In this document: positions 14,935-21,977 of the stretch, in pieces
How positions within the stretch are numbered: position 1 is the first letter of the stretch
How the letters are laid out: the number at the start of each line of letters is the position of its first letter
Assembly (NCBI GenBank): GCA_025927475.1
Contig: JAICLL010000038.1
Span: 1 to 43,183 of the forward strand
DNA: 43,183 bases
Reading direction: 5' to 3'
Source of the DNA: Pirellulales bacterium
GTDB lineage: Bacteria; Planctomycetota; Planctomycetia; Pirellulales; JAICIG01
Notes under the pieces: model-generated
Databases searched by the model: none
Seen by the model: only the letters and a program-made list of their open reading frames with translations
Told to the model about the DNA's origin: nothing
Position numbers and translations under genes: made by a program

Positions 14935-15885
14935 ATGCGCTGCGCCATTGACGAAATGGGCGAACTCACGCGCCACATTCGCGTATGTTGGCTGATTGCG
15001 CTGATGTCGGGCGCGGTCGGCTGCATCGACTCCGGCGAATCGACCGGGCGATTGGAAAAAGTCTGGGGCCGCCGAGGCATCTCGGACGGGCGCTTCCAAA
15101 AACCGCGGGCCATGGCCATCGACGAGCACGACCAGCTCTACATCGTCGATATGACCGCCCGAATTCAGGTGTTCGACCGCGATGGCAATTTCCAGCGAGT
15201 CTGGCAGACGCCGGTGCACGTGAACGGGCGTCCCACTGGGCTGTCGTTCGATCGACGTGGCCGCCTGTTGGTGGCCGACACCCATTATAACCGCGTGCTG
15301 GCTTATTCGCCGCGGGGCGAGTTGCTGGAAACGTTCGGCGGGGTGCAGGGGCATGGTCCCGGAGAGTTTGGCCTGGTCACCGACGCGGTCGAAGATTCCC
15401 AGGGCAATCTCTATGTGGCCGAGTATGGCGAATACGACCGGATCCAGAAGTTTTCGCCCCAGGGAGAGTTTTTGCTGCAATGGGGCGGGCATGGCAGCGA
15501 GCCGGGCCAGTTTATGCGACCCCAGAACGTCGCCATCGACGAACAAGACCGCCTCTGGGTGGCCGACGCCTGCAATCACCGCATCCAGGTATTTGACAAC
15601 GAAGGCCGCGTACTCGACATTTGGGGGCGAGAGGGTAGCCAGCCCGGCGAACTGCACTATCCTTATGATCTGGTCTTCGACGACGCGGGACATCTCTATG
15701 TCTCTGAGTGGGGCAATTGCCGCGTCCAGAAGTTCACGCGTTCGGGCGAGTCGCTGGGTTGCTGGGGTCGGCCCGGTCGCGCGCCGGGCGAGCTCGATCA
15801 TCCCTGGGCGCTGGTCCGCGATCGTCAGGGCAGAATTCACGTGCTCGATTCCCAAAACCACCGGGTACAGCGAATCATGATGTAA
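14935..15885 (+). CDS. NHL-repeat beta-propeller protein, probably exported
   Basis: The 316-residue protein begins with a hydrophobic stretch (VCWLIALMSGAVGC at about residues 17-31) that could be a signal or weak lipoprotein signal, the Cys sitting at a non-ideal lipobox. Five to six NHL repeats follow, each with the pattern F-x-x-P-x-x-[VI]-A-[IV]-D ... [LI]-[YW]-V-[AV]-D ... R-[IV]-Q-x-F. Examples are FQKPRAMAIDEHDQLYIVD, FMRPQNVAIDEQDRLWVAD and ELHYPYDLVFDDAGHLYVSE. NHL propellers usually mediate binding to proteins or surfaces. The ATG at 14935 is 2 bp after the previous gene; ATG 14956 is another option. Its partner is unknown. Confidence 0.85.
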   Translation: MRCAIDEMGELTRHIRVCWLIALMSGAVGCIDSGESTGRLEKVWGRRGISDGRFQKPRAMAIDEHDQLYIVDMTARIQVFDRDGNFQRVWQTPVHVNGRPTGLSFDRRGRLLVADTHYNRVLAYSPRGELLETFGGVQGHGPGEFGLVTDAVEDSQGNLYVAEYGEYDRIQKFSPQGEFLLQWGGHGSEPGQFMRPQNVAIDEQDRLWVADACNHRIQVFDNEGRVLDIWGREGSQPGELHYPYDLVFDDAGHLYVSEWGNCRVQKFTRSGESLGCWGRPGRAPGELDHPWALVRDRQGRIHVLDSQNHRVQRIMM

Positions 15886-15912
15886 TCGCGAATCATGCCC
15901 CAGCCACCGGCC

Positions 15913-15947
15913 AATCTAAAATCTAAAATCCGAAATCCAAAATCGCC
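15913..15947. repeat. AATCYAA heptamer repeat at a translation start
   Basis: Five consecutive units with an exact 7-nt period are present: AATCTAA, AATCTAA, AATCCGA, AATCCAA and AATCGCC. The array ends 9 nt before the GTG at 15957, so it occupies the place of the ribosome-binding site of the VWA gene. Confidence 0.85.
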
Positions 15948-15956
15948 CCAGCCCCC

Positions 15957-18900
15957 GTGTTTCCCTACCGCCTCGATTTCGACAGCCCCGGATACCTGGC
16001 GCTTTTGGCGCTGGTGCCGTTGCTGTGGTGGTTCAGCTTCCGCAGCCTGGCCGGACTGGGCCGTGTGCGGAGGTGCGTGGCCATCGGCATTCGCACGCTG
16101 GTGTTGGTGCTGATCATCCTTAGCCTGGCCGAGATCCAATGGGTGCGCACCAACGACCGGCTGACAGTGATCTATGTGCTCGACGAATCGCTCAGCATTC
16201 CGCCCGAGCGACGCAAGGCGATGATCGACTTCGTCAACGAGTCGATCCGGCAGCATCGCCAGAACGACGACCGCGTGGGGGTGGTGGCTTTTGGCCGCGA
16301 GGCAGTGATCGAAGTGCCGCCCTTTGACGACAGCTTTCAACTGCGAGACGTCGAGACGCCGCTCGACCCCGAGTCGACCAACCTGGCCGGCGCGCTGAAG
16401 CTGGCCCAGGCTTCGTTCCCGGAAGATTCGTCGAAGCGCATCGTGATTATCAGCGATGGCAATCAGAACATGGGCGACGCGCTCGACCAGGCCCGGCACG
16501 CCGCCGGGGCGGGCGTGGGCATCGACGTGCAACCGGTGTTTTTCGACACCCGCGGCGAAGTGCTCATCGAAAAAGTGGCTCTGCCGCCCGATGTGCGCAA
16601 AGGGCAACCCTTCGACCTGCGCGTGGTGGTGAACAACACCACGCAGCCCCGCGATGGCGAGTCGGGCGTGGTGCGCGGCAAGCTGATTGTCAGCCAGCGC
16701 ACCGACGACCAGCCGCGCGTGATCAGCGAAGAGAGCGTCGAGCTGCCGCCGGGCAAGCACGTCTATAAAGTCCGCCAGGAGCTCGAACAACCGGCCTTTT
16801 ATACCTACGAGGCCCGCTTTGTGCCCGACAATCCGGCCGACGATGCGATGATCGAGAACAACCGGGCCAGCACATTCACCCATGTGCGCGGCAGCGGCCA
16901 GGTGATGCTCATCGAAGACTCGGAAAACCGCGGCGAGCACGAGTTTCTGGTCGATCGGTTGCGGAAAGAAAACATCGAGGTCAGCATCCGTTCGAGCACG
17001 CAGCTTTTCAGCGGCCTGGCTGAGCTGCAGCAGTTCGACACTGTGATACTGGCGAACGTGCCGCGCGAGGCTTTCAGCGACGAGCAGATTGCCATGCTGG
17101 CCCAAAGCACGCAGAGCATGGGCACGGGGCTGATTATGCTGGGTGGGCCGAACAGCTTTGGGGCCGGCGGCTGGAACAACACCGCCATCGAAGAGGCGAT
17201 GCCCGTCGATTTCCAGATCAAAAGCGCCAAGGTCGTGCCCAAGGGGGCGTTGGCCCTGGTGATGCACGCCTCGGAGATGGCCGATGGCAACCATTGGCAA
17301 AAGGTGATCGCCAAAGAGGCCATCAAGGCGTTGGGCAACGAAGATTACTGCGGGCTCCTGCCGGGCGAGGCGCGCTGGCTGTGGGGCGGCATGATCCCGA
17401 TCAAGGGCCAGCGCCAGCGGATGTTGGCCTTGATCGACCGCATGACGCCGATGGACATGCCCGACTTTGACAGCGGTTTCCGTATGGCCCATCGCTCGTT
17501 TTCAGCGCTGACCGACGCGGCGGTGAAGCACATGATCGTGATCAGCGACGGCGACCCGACGCCGGCCTCGGGGCGCATGCTCAACTCGCTGAAGGCGCTG
17601 CGCGTAACGATTTCGGCGGTGGCGGTGGGTTGCCACGGGCCGGCTGAAAGCAGCGAGATGAAACGCATCGCGCGAATCACCGGCGGCAAGTACTACGAAG
17701 TGCTGAACCCCAACGCGCTGCCGCGCATCTTTCAGCGCGAAGCCCGACGTGTGGCCCGGCCGCTCGTCTATGAGCGCGATCACGGCTTTTCGCCCTACAT
17801 TCAGTTTCCGCACGAAATGGTCAGCGGCCTCGACAGCCCCTTGCCGCCAATCACCGGCTTTGTGCAGACCACGGTCAAAAAGAACCCGCTGGTCGAAGTT
17901 TCGCTGGTCTCGCCCGAGCCGAGCGGCGAAGACAACGCCACCATTCTGGCGAGCTGGACCTATGGCGTGGGCAAGGCGGTGGCGTTTACCAGCGACGCCG
18001 GCGCTCGCTGGACCAAGCAATGGACCGCCTGGGAGGGCTATGAAAAACTTTTCAGCCAGATGGTCCGCTGGTCAATGCGTCCGGCGGGCGACGAAGGCAA
18101 GTTCACCGTGGCCACCGATGTCGAGAACGGCCAAGTCAAAGTGTTTGTGACCGCGCTCGACAAGGACGACGAGTTTTTGAATTTTCTCGACGTGGGCGGG
18201 TTTGTCATCAAGCCCGGTATGAAGCGGCAGGAGCTGCAGTTGGAGCAAACCGCGCCGGGCCGATATGTGGGTTCGTTTCCGGCCGACGAGGCGGGCAGTT
18301 ATTTCCTGGCGCTGAGCCCTGGTGCTGGAAAGCAGCCGCTACTGTCGGGCGTCAACGTGCCCTATTCGCCCGAGTTCCGCGACCGCGAGACCAACGAGGC
18401 CCTGCTCGCCAGCCTGGCCCGCTTGCAGCCCGAAGGCGGTGAGCCGGGCATCGTGATCGAAGACCCGACCGGCGTCGACAATCCCAAAGAAATGGCCAAG
18501 GCAGACAGCTTCCGGCACGACCTGGCCAAGGCCACCAGCCGGCAAGACGTCTGGCAATATGCTCTGCTGCTTGCCGGGCTGACGTTTTTTGGCGACGTTT
18601 TCATTCGCCGCGTGCAAGTGAATTTCGCCTGGGCGCCGCCGCTGGTCCGCCGTTTGCGCGACCGCGTGCTGGGGCGTCCCGCGCAGGCCCCCGCGCCGGA
18701 GTTCATCTCGCGTTTGCGCAGCCGCAAGGCGGAAATTGGCGAGCGCATCGAGCAGCAACGGGCGGCGACACGCTTTGAGCCATCGCCCGAGGCGCCCGCC
18801 GGCACGCAAGCATTGGAAGAAGAGTTGGCCAGGCCCGATGCGGTCACACCCGCCGCGCCGGCCCACGGCGGCCTGACTCCCGAAAAATCAGGCGACGAAG

Positions 18901-18977
18901 ACACTTACACCAGTCGGCTGCTTAAAGTAAAGAAAGACGTCCGCAAGCGCATCGGGGGGGATGATAAGAAGGAGTGA
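15957..18977 (+). CDS. Large membrane VWA / glutamine-amidotransferase-like protein
   Basis: The 1006-residue product uses GTG 15957. It has two N-terminal membrane helices (about residues 12-27 and 43-60) followed by a VWA domain with an intact MIDAS start DESLS (residues 76-80). A Rossmann-like class I glutamine-amidotransferase-like segment comes next (about 320-430: VMLIEDSENRGEHEFLVDRL, GTGLIMLGGPNSFGAGGW). A second VWA-like half (VKHMIVISDGDPTPASG) follows, then a C-terminal membrane helix (YALLLAGLTFFGDVFIRRV). A long charged cytoplasmic tail completes it. In related operons such proteins work with MoxR AAA ATPases, and moxR follows here. No Shine-Dalgarno is visible because a heptamer repeat fills that position. 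A role in envelope assembly or complex maturation is inferred. Confidence 0.85.
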   Translation: MFPYRLDFDSPGYLALLALVPLLWWFSFRSLAGLGRVRRCVAIGIRTLVLVLIILSLAEIQWVRTNDRLTVIYVLDESLSIPPERRKAMIDFVNESIRQHRQNDDRVGVVAFGREAVIEVPPFDDSFQLRDVETPLDPESTNLAGALKLAQASFPEDSSKRIVIISDGNQNMGDALDQARHAAGAGVGIDVQPVFFDTRGEVLIEKVALPPDVRKGQPFDLRVVVNNTTQPRDGESGVVRGKLIVSQRTDDQPRVISEESVELPPGKHVYKVRQELEQPAFYTYEARFVPDNPADDAMIENNRASTFTHVRGSGQVMLIEDSENRGEHEFLVDRLRKENIEVSIRSSTQLFSGLAELQQFDTVILANVPREAFSDEQIAMLAQSTQSMGTGLIMLGGPNSFGAGGWNNTAIEEAMPVDFQIKSAKVVPKGALALVMHASEMADGNHWQKVIAKEAIKALGNEDYCGLLPGEARWLWGGMIPIKGQRQRMLALIDRMTPMDMPDFDSGFRMAHRSFSALTDAAVKHMIVISDGDPTPASGRMLNSLKALRVTISAVAVGCHGPAESSEMKRIARITGGKYYEVLNPNALPRIFQREARRVARPLVYERDHGFSPYIQFPHEMVSGLDSPLPPITGFVQTTVKKNPLVEVSLVSPEPSGEDNATILASWTYGVGKAVAFTSDAGARWTKQWTAWEGYEKLFSQMVRWSMRPAGDEGKFTVATDVENGQVKVFVTALDKDDEFLNFLDVGGFVIKPGMKRQELQLEQTAPGRYVGSFPADEAGSYFLALSPGAGKQPLLSGVNVPYSPEFRDRETNEALLASLARLQPEGGEPGIVIEDPTGVDNPKEMAKADSFRHDLAKATSRQDVWQYALLLAGLTFFGDVFIRRVQVNFAWAPPLVRRLRDRVLGRPAQAPAPEFISRLRSRKAEIGERIEQQRAATRFEPSPEAPAGTQALEEELARPDAVTPAAPAHGGLTPEKSGDEDTYTSRLLKVKKDVRKRIGGDDKKE

Positions 18978-18978
18978 T

Positions 18979-19028
18979 GTCGCCTTTCGCTCCGCGAAAG
19001 TACGTTCTTTCGCGGAGCGAAAGACGAC
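18979..19028. repeat. Near-perfect inverted repeat between the VWA gene and moxR
   Basis: The arm 18979-19000 (core CTTTCGCTCCGCGAAAG) pairs with 19007-19028 at 21 of 22 positions around a 6-nt loop. Each arm also contains an internal near-palindrome (CTTTCGC..GCGAAAG). It begins 1 nt after the stop codon. It resembles a REP-like element; its stem could end transcription, but there is no U-tract. Confidence 0.85.
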
Positions 19029-19030
19029 TC

Positions 19031-19076
19031 TAGCCACCAGCCACCAACCACTAGCCACTAGCCACCAACCACCACC
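19031..19076. repeat. TAGCCAC heptamer repeat at a translation start
   Basis: Six consecutive 7-nt units are present (TAGCCAC, CAGCCAC, CAACCAC, TAGCCAC, TAGCCAC, CAACCAC), plus CACC directly abutting the ATG at 19077. The leader of moxR therefore contains no purine-rich ribosome-binding site. Confidence 0.85.
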
Positions 19077-20093
19077 ATGAGCATCGGCGAATCGATGGAA
19101 CGTCGGGCGGAAGAATTCAACGCCCGCTACCGCGACATCAAAGAACAACTCGGCCGCGTGATCGTCGGCCACGACGAAATCGTCCACGGCGTGCTGACGT
19201 GCCTGTTTGTCGGCGGGCATTGCCTGCTCGAAGGCGTGCCGGGCCTCGGCAAGACGCTTTTGGTGCGTTCGCTGGCCGAAGCGCTTTCGCTCAATTTCTC
19301 GCGCATTCAGTTCACGCCCGACCTGATGCCCGCCGACATTCTAGGCACGAACATGGTCATGGAGGCGCCCGACGGCAAGCGGGTGTTCGAGTTTCAATCG
19401 GGGCCGATTTTCACGCAAATCTGCCTGGCCGACGAAATCAACCGGGCCACGCCCAAAACGCAGTCGGCCATGCTCGAAACCATGCAGGAAGGCTCGATCA
19501 CGGTGGCCGGGCATCGCTATCAGCTCGAAAAGCCGTTCTTTGTGATGGCCACGCAGAACCCCATCGAGCAGGAAGGCACGTATCCCTTGCCCGAAGCCCA
19601 GCTCGACCGCTTCTTCTTCAAGCTGGTGGTGGGCTATTCGACGCGCGAGGAGCTTTCGACGATTATCGACCGCACGACGCGGGGCGAGATGATCACGGTG
19701 AACAAGGTGATGGACGGGGCCGAGATTTTGCGTTGGCAGCAATTGGTGCGCGAAGTGATTTTGGCGCCGCACGTGCAAGACTATTTGGTGCGGCTGACGC
19801 TCTCGACGCATCCCGAAGGGCCGCTGTCGCTGCCGGTGACGAATCAATACATCCGCTGGGGATCTAGCCCGCGCGGCGCCCAGACTTTGGCCTTGGCCTC
19901 GAAGGTGCGGGCGCTGCTCGAAGGGCGCTACAACGTCAGCTTCGAAGACGTGCGGCGGGTATTTTTGCCGGCGATGCGGCATCGCGTGCTGTTGAACTTC
20001 GAGGCCCAGGCCGAGGGCATCGAACCCGATCAGGTGTTGCTCGATCTTCTCGAAGGCGTGCCCGAAAAGGCCGAGAGCGAAAAAGCGGCTTAA
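19077..20093 (+). CDS. MoxR-family AAA+ ATPase
   Basis: The 338-residue protein has Walker A GVPGLGKT (residues 53-60), Walker B ICLADE (115-120), the MoxR signature FTPDLMPADILG and sensor-type ATQNPIEQEGTYPLPEAQLD. It ends in a small lid domain. MoxR ATPases act as chaperone-like remodellers for VWA-domain partners; the large VWA protein directly upstream is the obvious partner. The usual DUF58 gene is absent from both sides. The ATG is preceded by a pyrimidine/A-rich heptamer repeat instead of a Shine-Dalgarno sequence. The gene converges on cstA with only 21 bp between stops. Confidence 0.93.
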   Translation: MSIGESMERRAEEFNARYRDIKEQLGRVIVGHDEIVHGVLTCLFVGGHCLLEGVPGLGKTLLVRSLAEALSLNFSRIQFTPDLMPADILGTNMVMEAPDGKRVFEFQSGPIFTQICLADEINRATPKTQSAMLETMQEGSITVAGHRYQLEKPFFVMATQNPIEQEGTYPLPEAQLDRFFFKLVVGYSTREELSTIIDRTTRGEMITVNKVMDGAEILRWQQLVREVILAPHVQDYLVRLTLSTHPEGPLSLPVTNQYIRWGSSPRGAQTLALASKVRALLEGRYNVSFEDVRRVFLPAMRHRVLLNFEAQAEGIEPDQVLLDLLEGVPEKAESEKAA

Positions 20094-20114
20094 GTAGCGA
20101 CACTCTGACGTCGG

Positions 20115-21950
20115 TCAACCCGCCGCGGCCGCCGCCGCCCGCTCGCGCAGCGTGCGGCCGATGACAATCACCGCCTCGACCAACAGCCAGATGCCCAGCC
20201 CGAACAGCACCGTGGTGATCGGGCCATTAATGTCGAACCGGTTTTCACTCCAGGCCTCCTGAAAACGGCTGCACCAGTCCCAGAGAATCAGGCTCAGCAT
20301 GGTGAAGGTGATGGTCACCATAAAGGCGGCCGGCACGGCGGTGTAGAGCCAGCGCTTGCCCGACCGCAGCAGCCAGACCGTTACGCCAATCAGCGTCAGC
20401 GCCGCCAACAGTTGGTTGGCCGTGCCAAAGAGGGTCCAGAACACCAGCCAGGCGGGCACGGGTTTGCCGGTGACCGGATGGGTCATGGTTTGCAACACCA
20501 GGTACAAGGGCGGCAGCAGCGTCAGCACCGTGCAAGTCAGCCGCCCGGCACGGCCCTGCCAACCGGTGAACTCTTGCAGCACATAGCGCCCCAGCCGCGT
20601 GCAGACGTCGAGCGTGTCGTAAATGAACGTGGCAAACGCCAGCAGGCAGAAATTCAACAGGTATGCGTAGGCCGTCTCATAGTCGATGTGCAAACCGGTG
20701 GCCAACATGCCGATGAACCGCGACATGCCGCGCGCGAACACGTCGTCGGGGTTGGTCGAGCTGAGATTCTTTTGATCGAGAATCATCACGCACGCCAGGG
20801 CGATCACGGCCACGAACGCTTCGAGCAGCATGCAGCCGTAGCCGATCGGCCGTGCGTCGGTTTCCACCCGCAGTTGCTTCGACGACGTGCCGGAGCTGAT
20901 CATCGAATGAAACCCGCTGCACGCTCCACAGGCGACGGTCACAAACAGCACGGGAAAGAGCAGCATGGTTTTGCCGCCCTGGACCACGCTGAAGCTGGTA
21001 AATGCCGGGTAGTTGATGTCAATCGCCTGACCGAGCAAGGCCGCCGCCGCAATGCCCAAAAACGCCAACAAGACGGTGATTGACAAAAAATAGCCGCCCA
21101 AAAACCCTCGCGGCTGCAACAGCGCCCACACCGGCACCACGGCGGCCACGCCGCAATAGATCAACAGCAGAATGTCCCAGGTTTTAGCGGCACTGCCCGG
21201 ATTGCCGCCGCCGCGGCCAAACCAGAGCCATTCGGGAATCGACAGCGGAAAGTATGGCCCGGCCCAAATTGAAACCAGCACCAGCGGCATGAAGATGGCT
21301 GTGGCGAGACTCAACGGCAGCCGCGTGTAACGCAGCGTCAGCCCCATGATGACCGCCAGCGCCAGGTAGGCCATCGACGAGCTGGCCACCGCGGCGCCGC
21401 GCTCGACCGCCGCCGTCTTGTCGTGGAATACTTGCACCTCAGCCGCGGTGGCGTTTGCCGAAAGCGGCTGCGGCGGCTCGGGGGCGAACGCCGTCGCCGT
21501 GATGTCGGTAAACGCCACGACGATATACACCAGCGCGATCCAGACGAACGACAAAAACAGCAGATACGCTCGGCGGCTCATGTGCTCGCGCACGATGTCG
21601 GGAATGCTGCGGGCTTTATGGCGCACACTGGCCACCAGCGAGGTCATGTCGTGAACGCCGCCAATGAAAATGCTGCCGATCAAAATCCAGATCAGCGCCG
21701 GCAGCCAGCCAAACATCAGCCCCGCCAGGATCGGCCCTACAATCGGTCCCGCCGCCGCGATGGCCGAAAAATGCTGCGAGAACAGATACGGCGCGGGTGT
21801 GGGTACAAAATCTTCCCCGTCGTTGACTTCGACCGCCGGAGTCGGCACATCGTTGCGCAGGGCCAGTTGCCGAGAAATCCAACGGCCATAGGTCAAATAT
21901 GCCACCGTCAGCACGATGCCGACGCCGACGGTAATGCCGAGCAAGCTCAT
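20115..21950 (-). CDS. cstA: Carbon starvation protein A (CstA) family transporter
   Basis: This 611-residue polytopic membrane protein has the CstA hallmarks: GRWISRQLALRND near the N-terminus, then FSQHFSAIAAAGPIVGPILA, FGWLPALIWILIGSIFIGGV and HDMTSLVASVRHKARSI. Further family segments are CGACSGFHSMISSGTSSKQL and TLFGTANQLLAALTL. In other bacteria CstA proteins import peptides or pyruvate during carbon limitation. About a dozen or more membrane segments are visible and the protein is full length compared with other CstA members. It lies 27 bp downstream of the haem/DUF1549/DUF1553 gene on the same strand, which suggests a three-gene operon with the glycosyltransferase. No control site for starvation (e.g. 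a CRP box) was recognised. Confidence 0.93.
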   Translation of the reverse strand: MSLLGITVGVGIVLTVAYLTYGRWISRQLALRNDVPTPAVEVNDGEDFVPTPAPYLFSQHFSAIAAAGPIVGPILAGLMFGWLPALIWILIGSIFIGGVHDMTSLVASVRHKARSIPDIVREHMSRRAYLLFLSFVWIALVYIVVAFTDITATAFAPEPPQPLSANATAAEVQVFHDKTAAVERGAAVASSSMAYLALAVIMGLTLRYTRLPLSLATAIFMPLVLVSIWAGPYFPLSIPEWLWFGRGGGNPGSAAKTWDILLLIYCGVAAVVPVWALLQPRGFLGGYFLSITVLLAFLGIAAAALLGQAIDINYPAFTSFSVVQGGKTMLLFPVLFVTVACGACSGFHSMISSGTSSKQLRVETDARPIGYGCMLLEAFVAVIALACVMILDQKNLSSTNPDDVFARGMSRFIGMLATGLHIDYETAYAYLLNFCLLAFATFIYDTLDVCTRLGRYVLQEFTGWQGRAGRLTCTVLTLLPPLYLVLQTMTHPVTGKPVPAWLVFWTLFGTANQLLAALTLIGVTVWLLRSGKRWLYTAVPAAFMVTITFTMLSLILWDWCSRFQEAWSENRFDINGPITTVLFGLGIWLLVEAVIVIGRTLRERAAAAAAG

Positions 21951-21977
21951 TTGGTCTGATCCGAGGAAAGAAGCGTT

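Noticed and set aside
15913..15947. Period-7 arrays as CRISPR repeats
   Set aside because: Units are 7 nt, contiguous and without spacers, and no cas genes are present.
15837..17492. 551-codon minus-strand frame opposite the VWA gene
   Set aside because: His/Arg/Leu-rich shadow; the opposite strand has the VWA and amidotransferase-like motifs.
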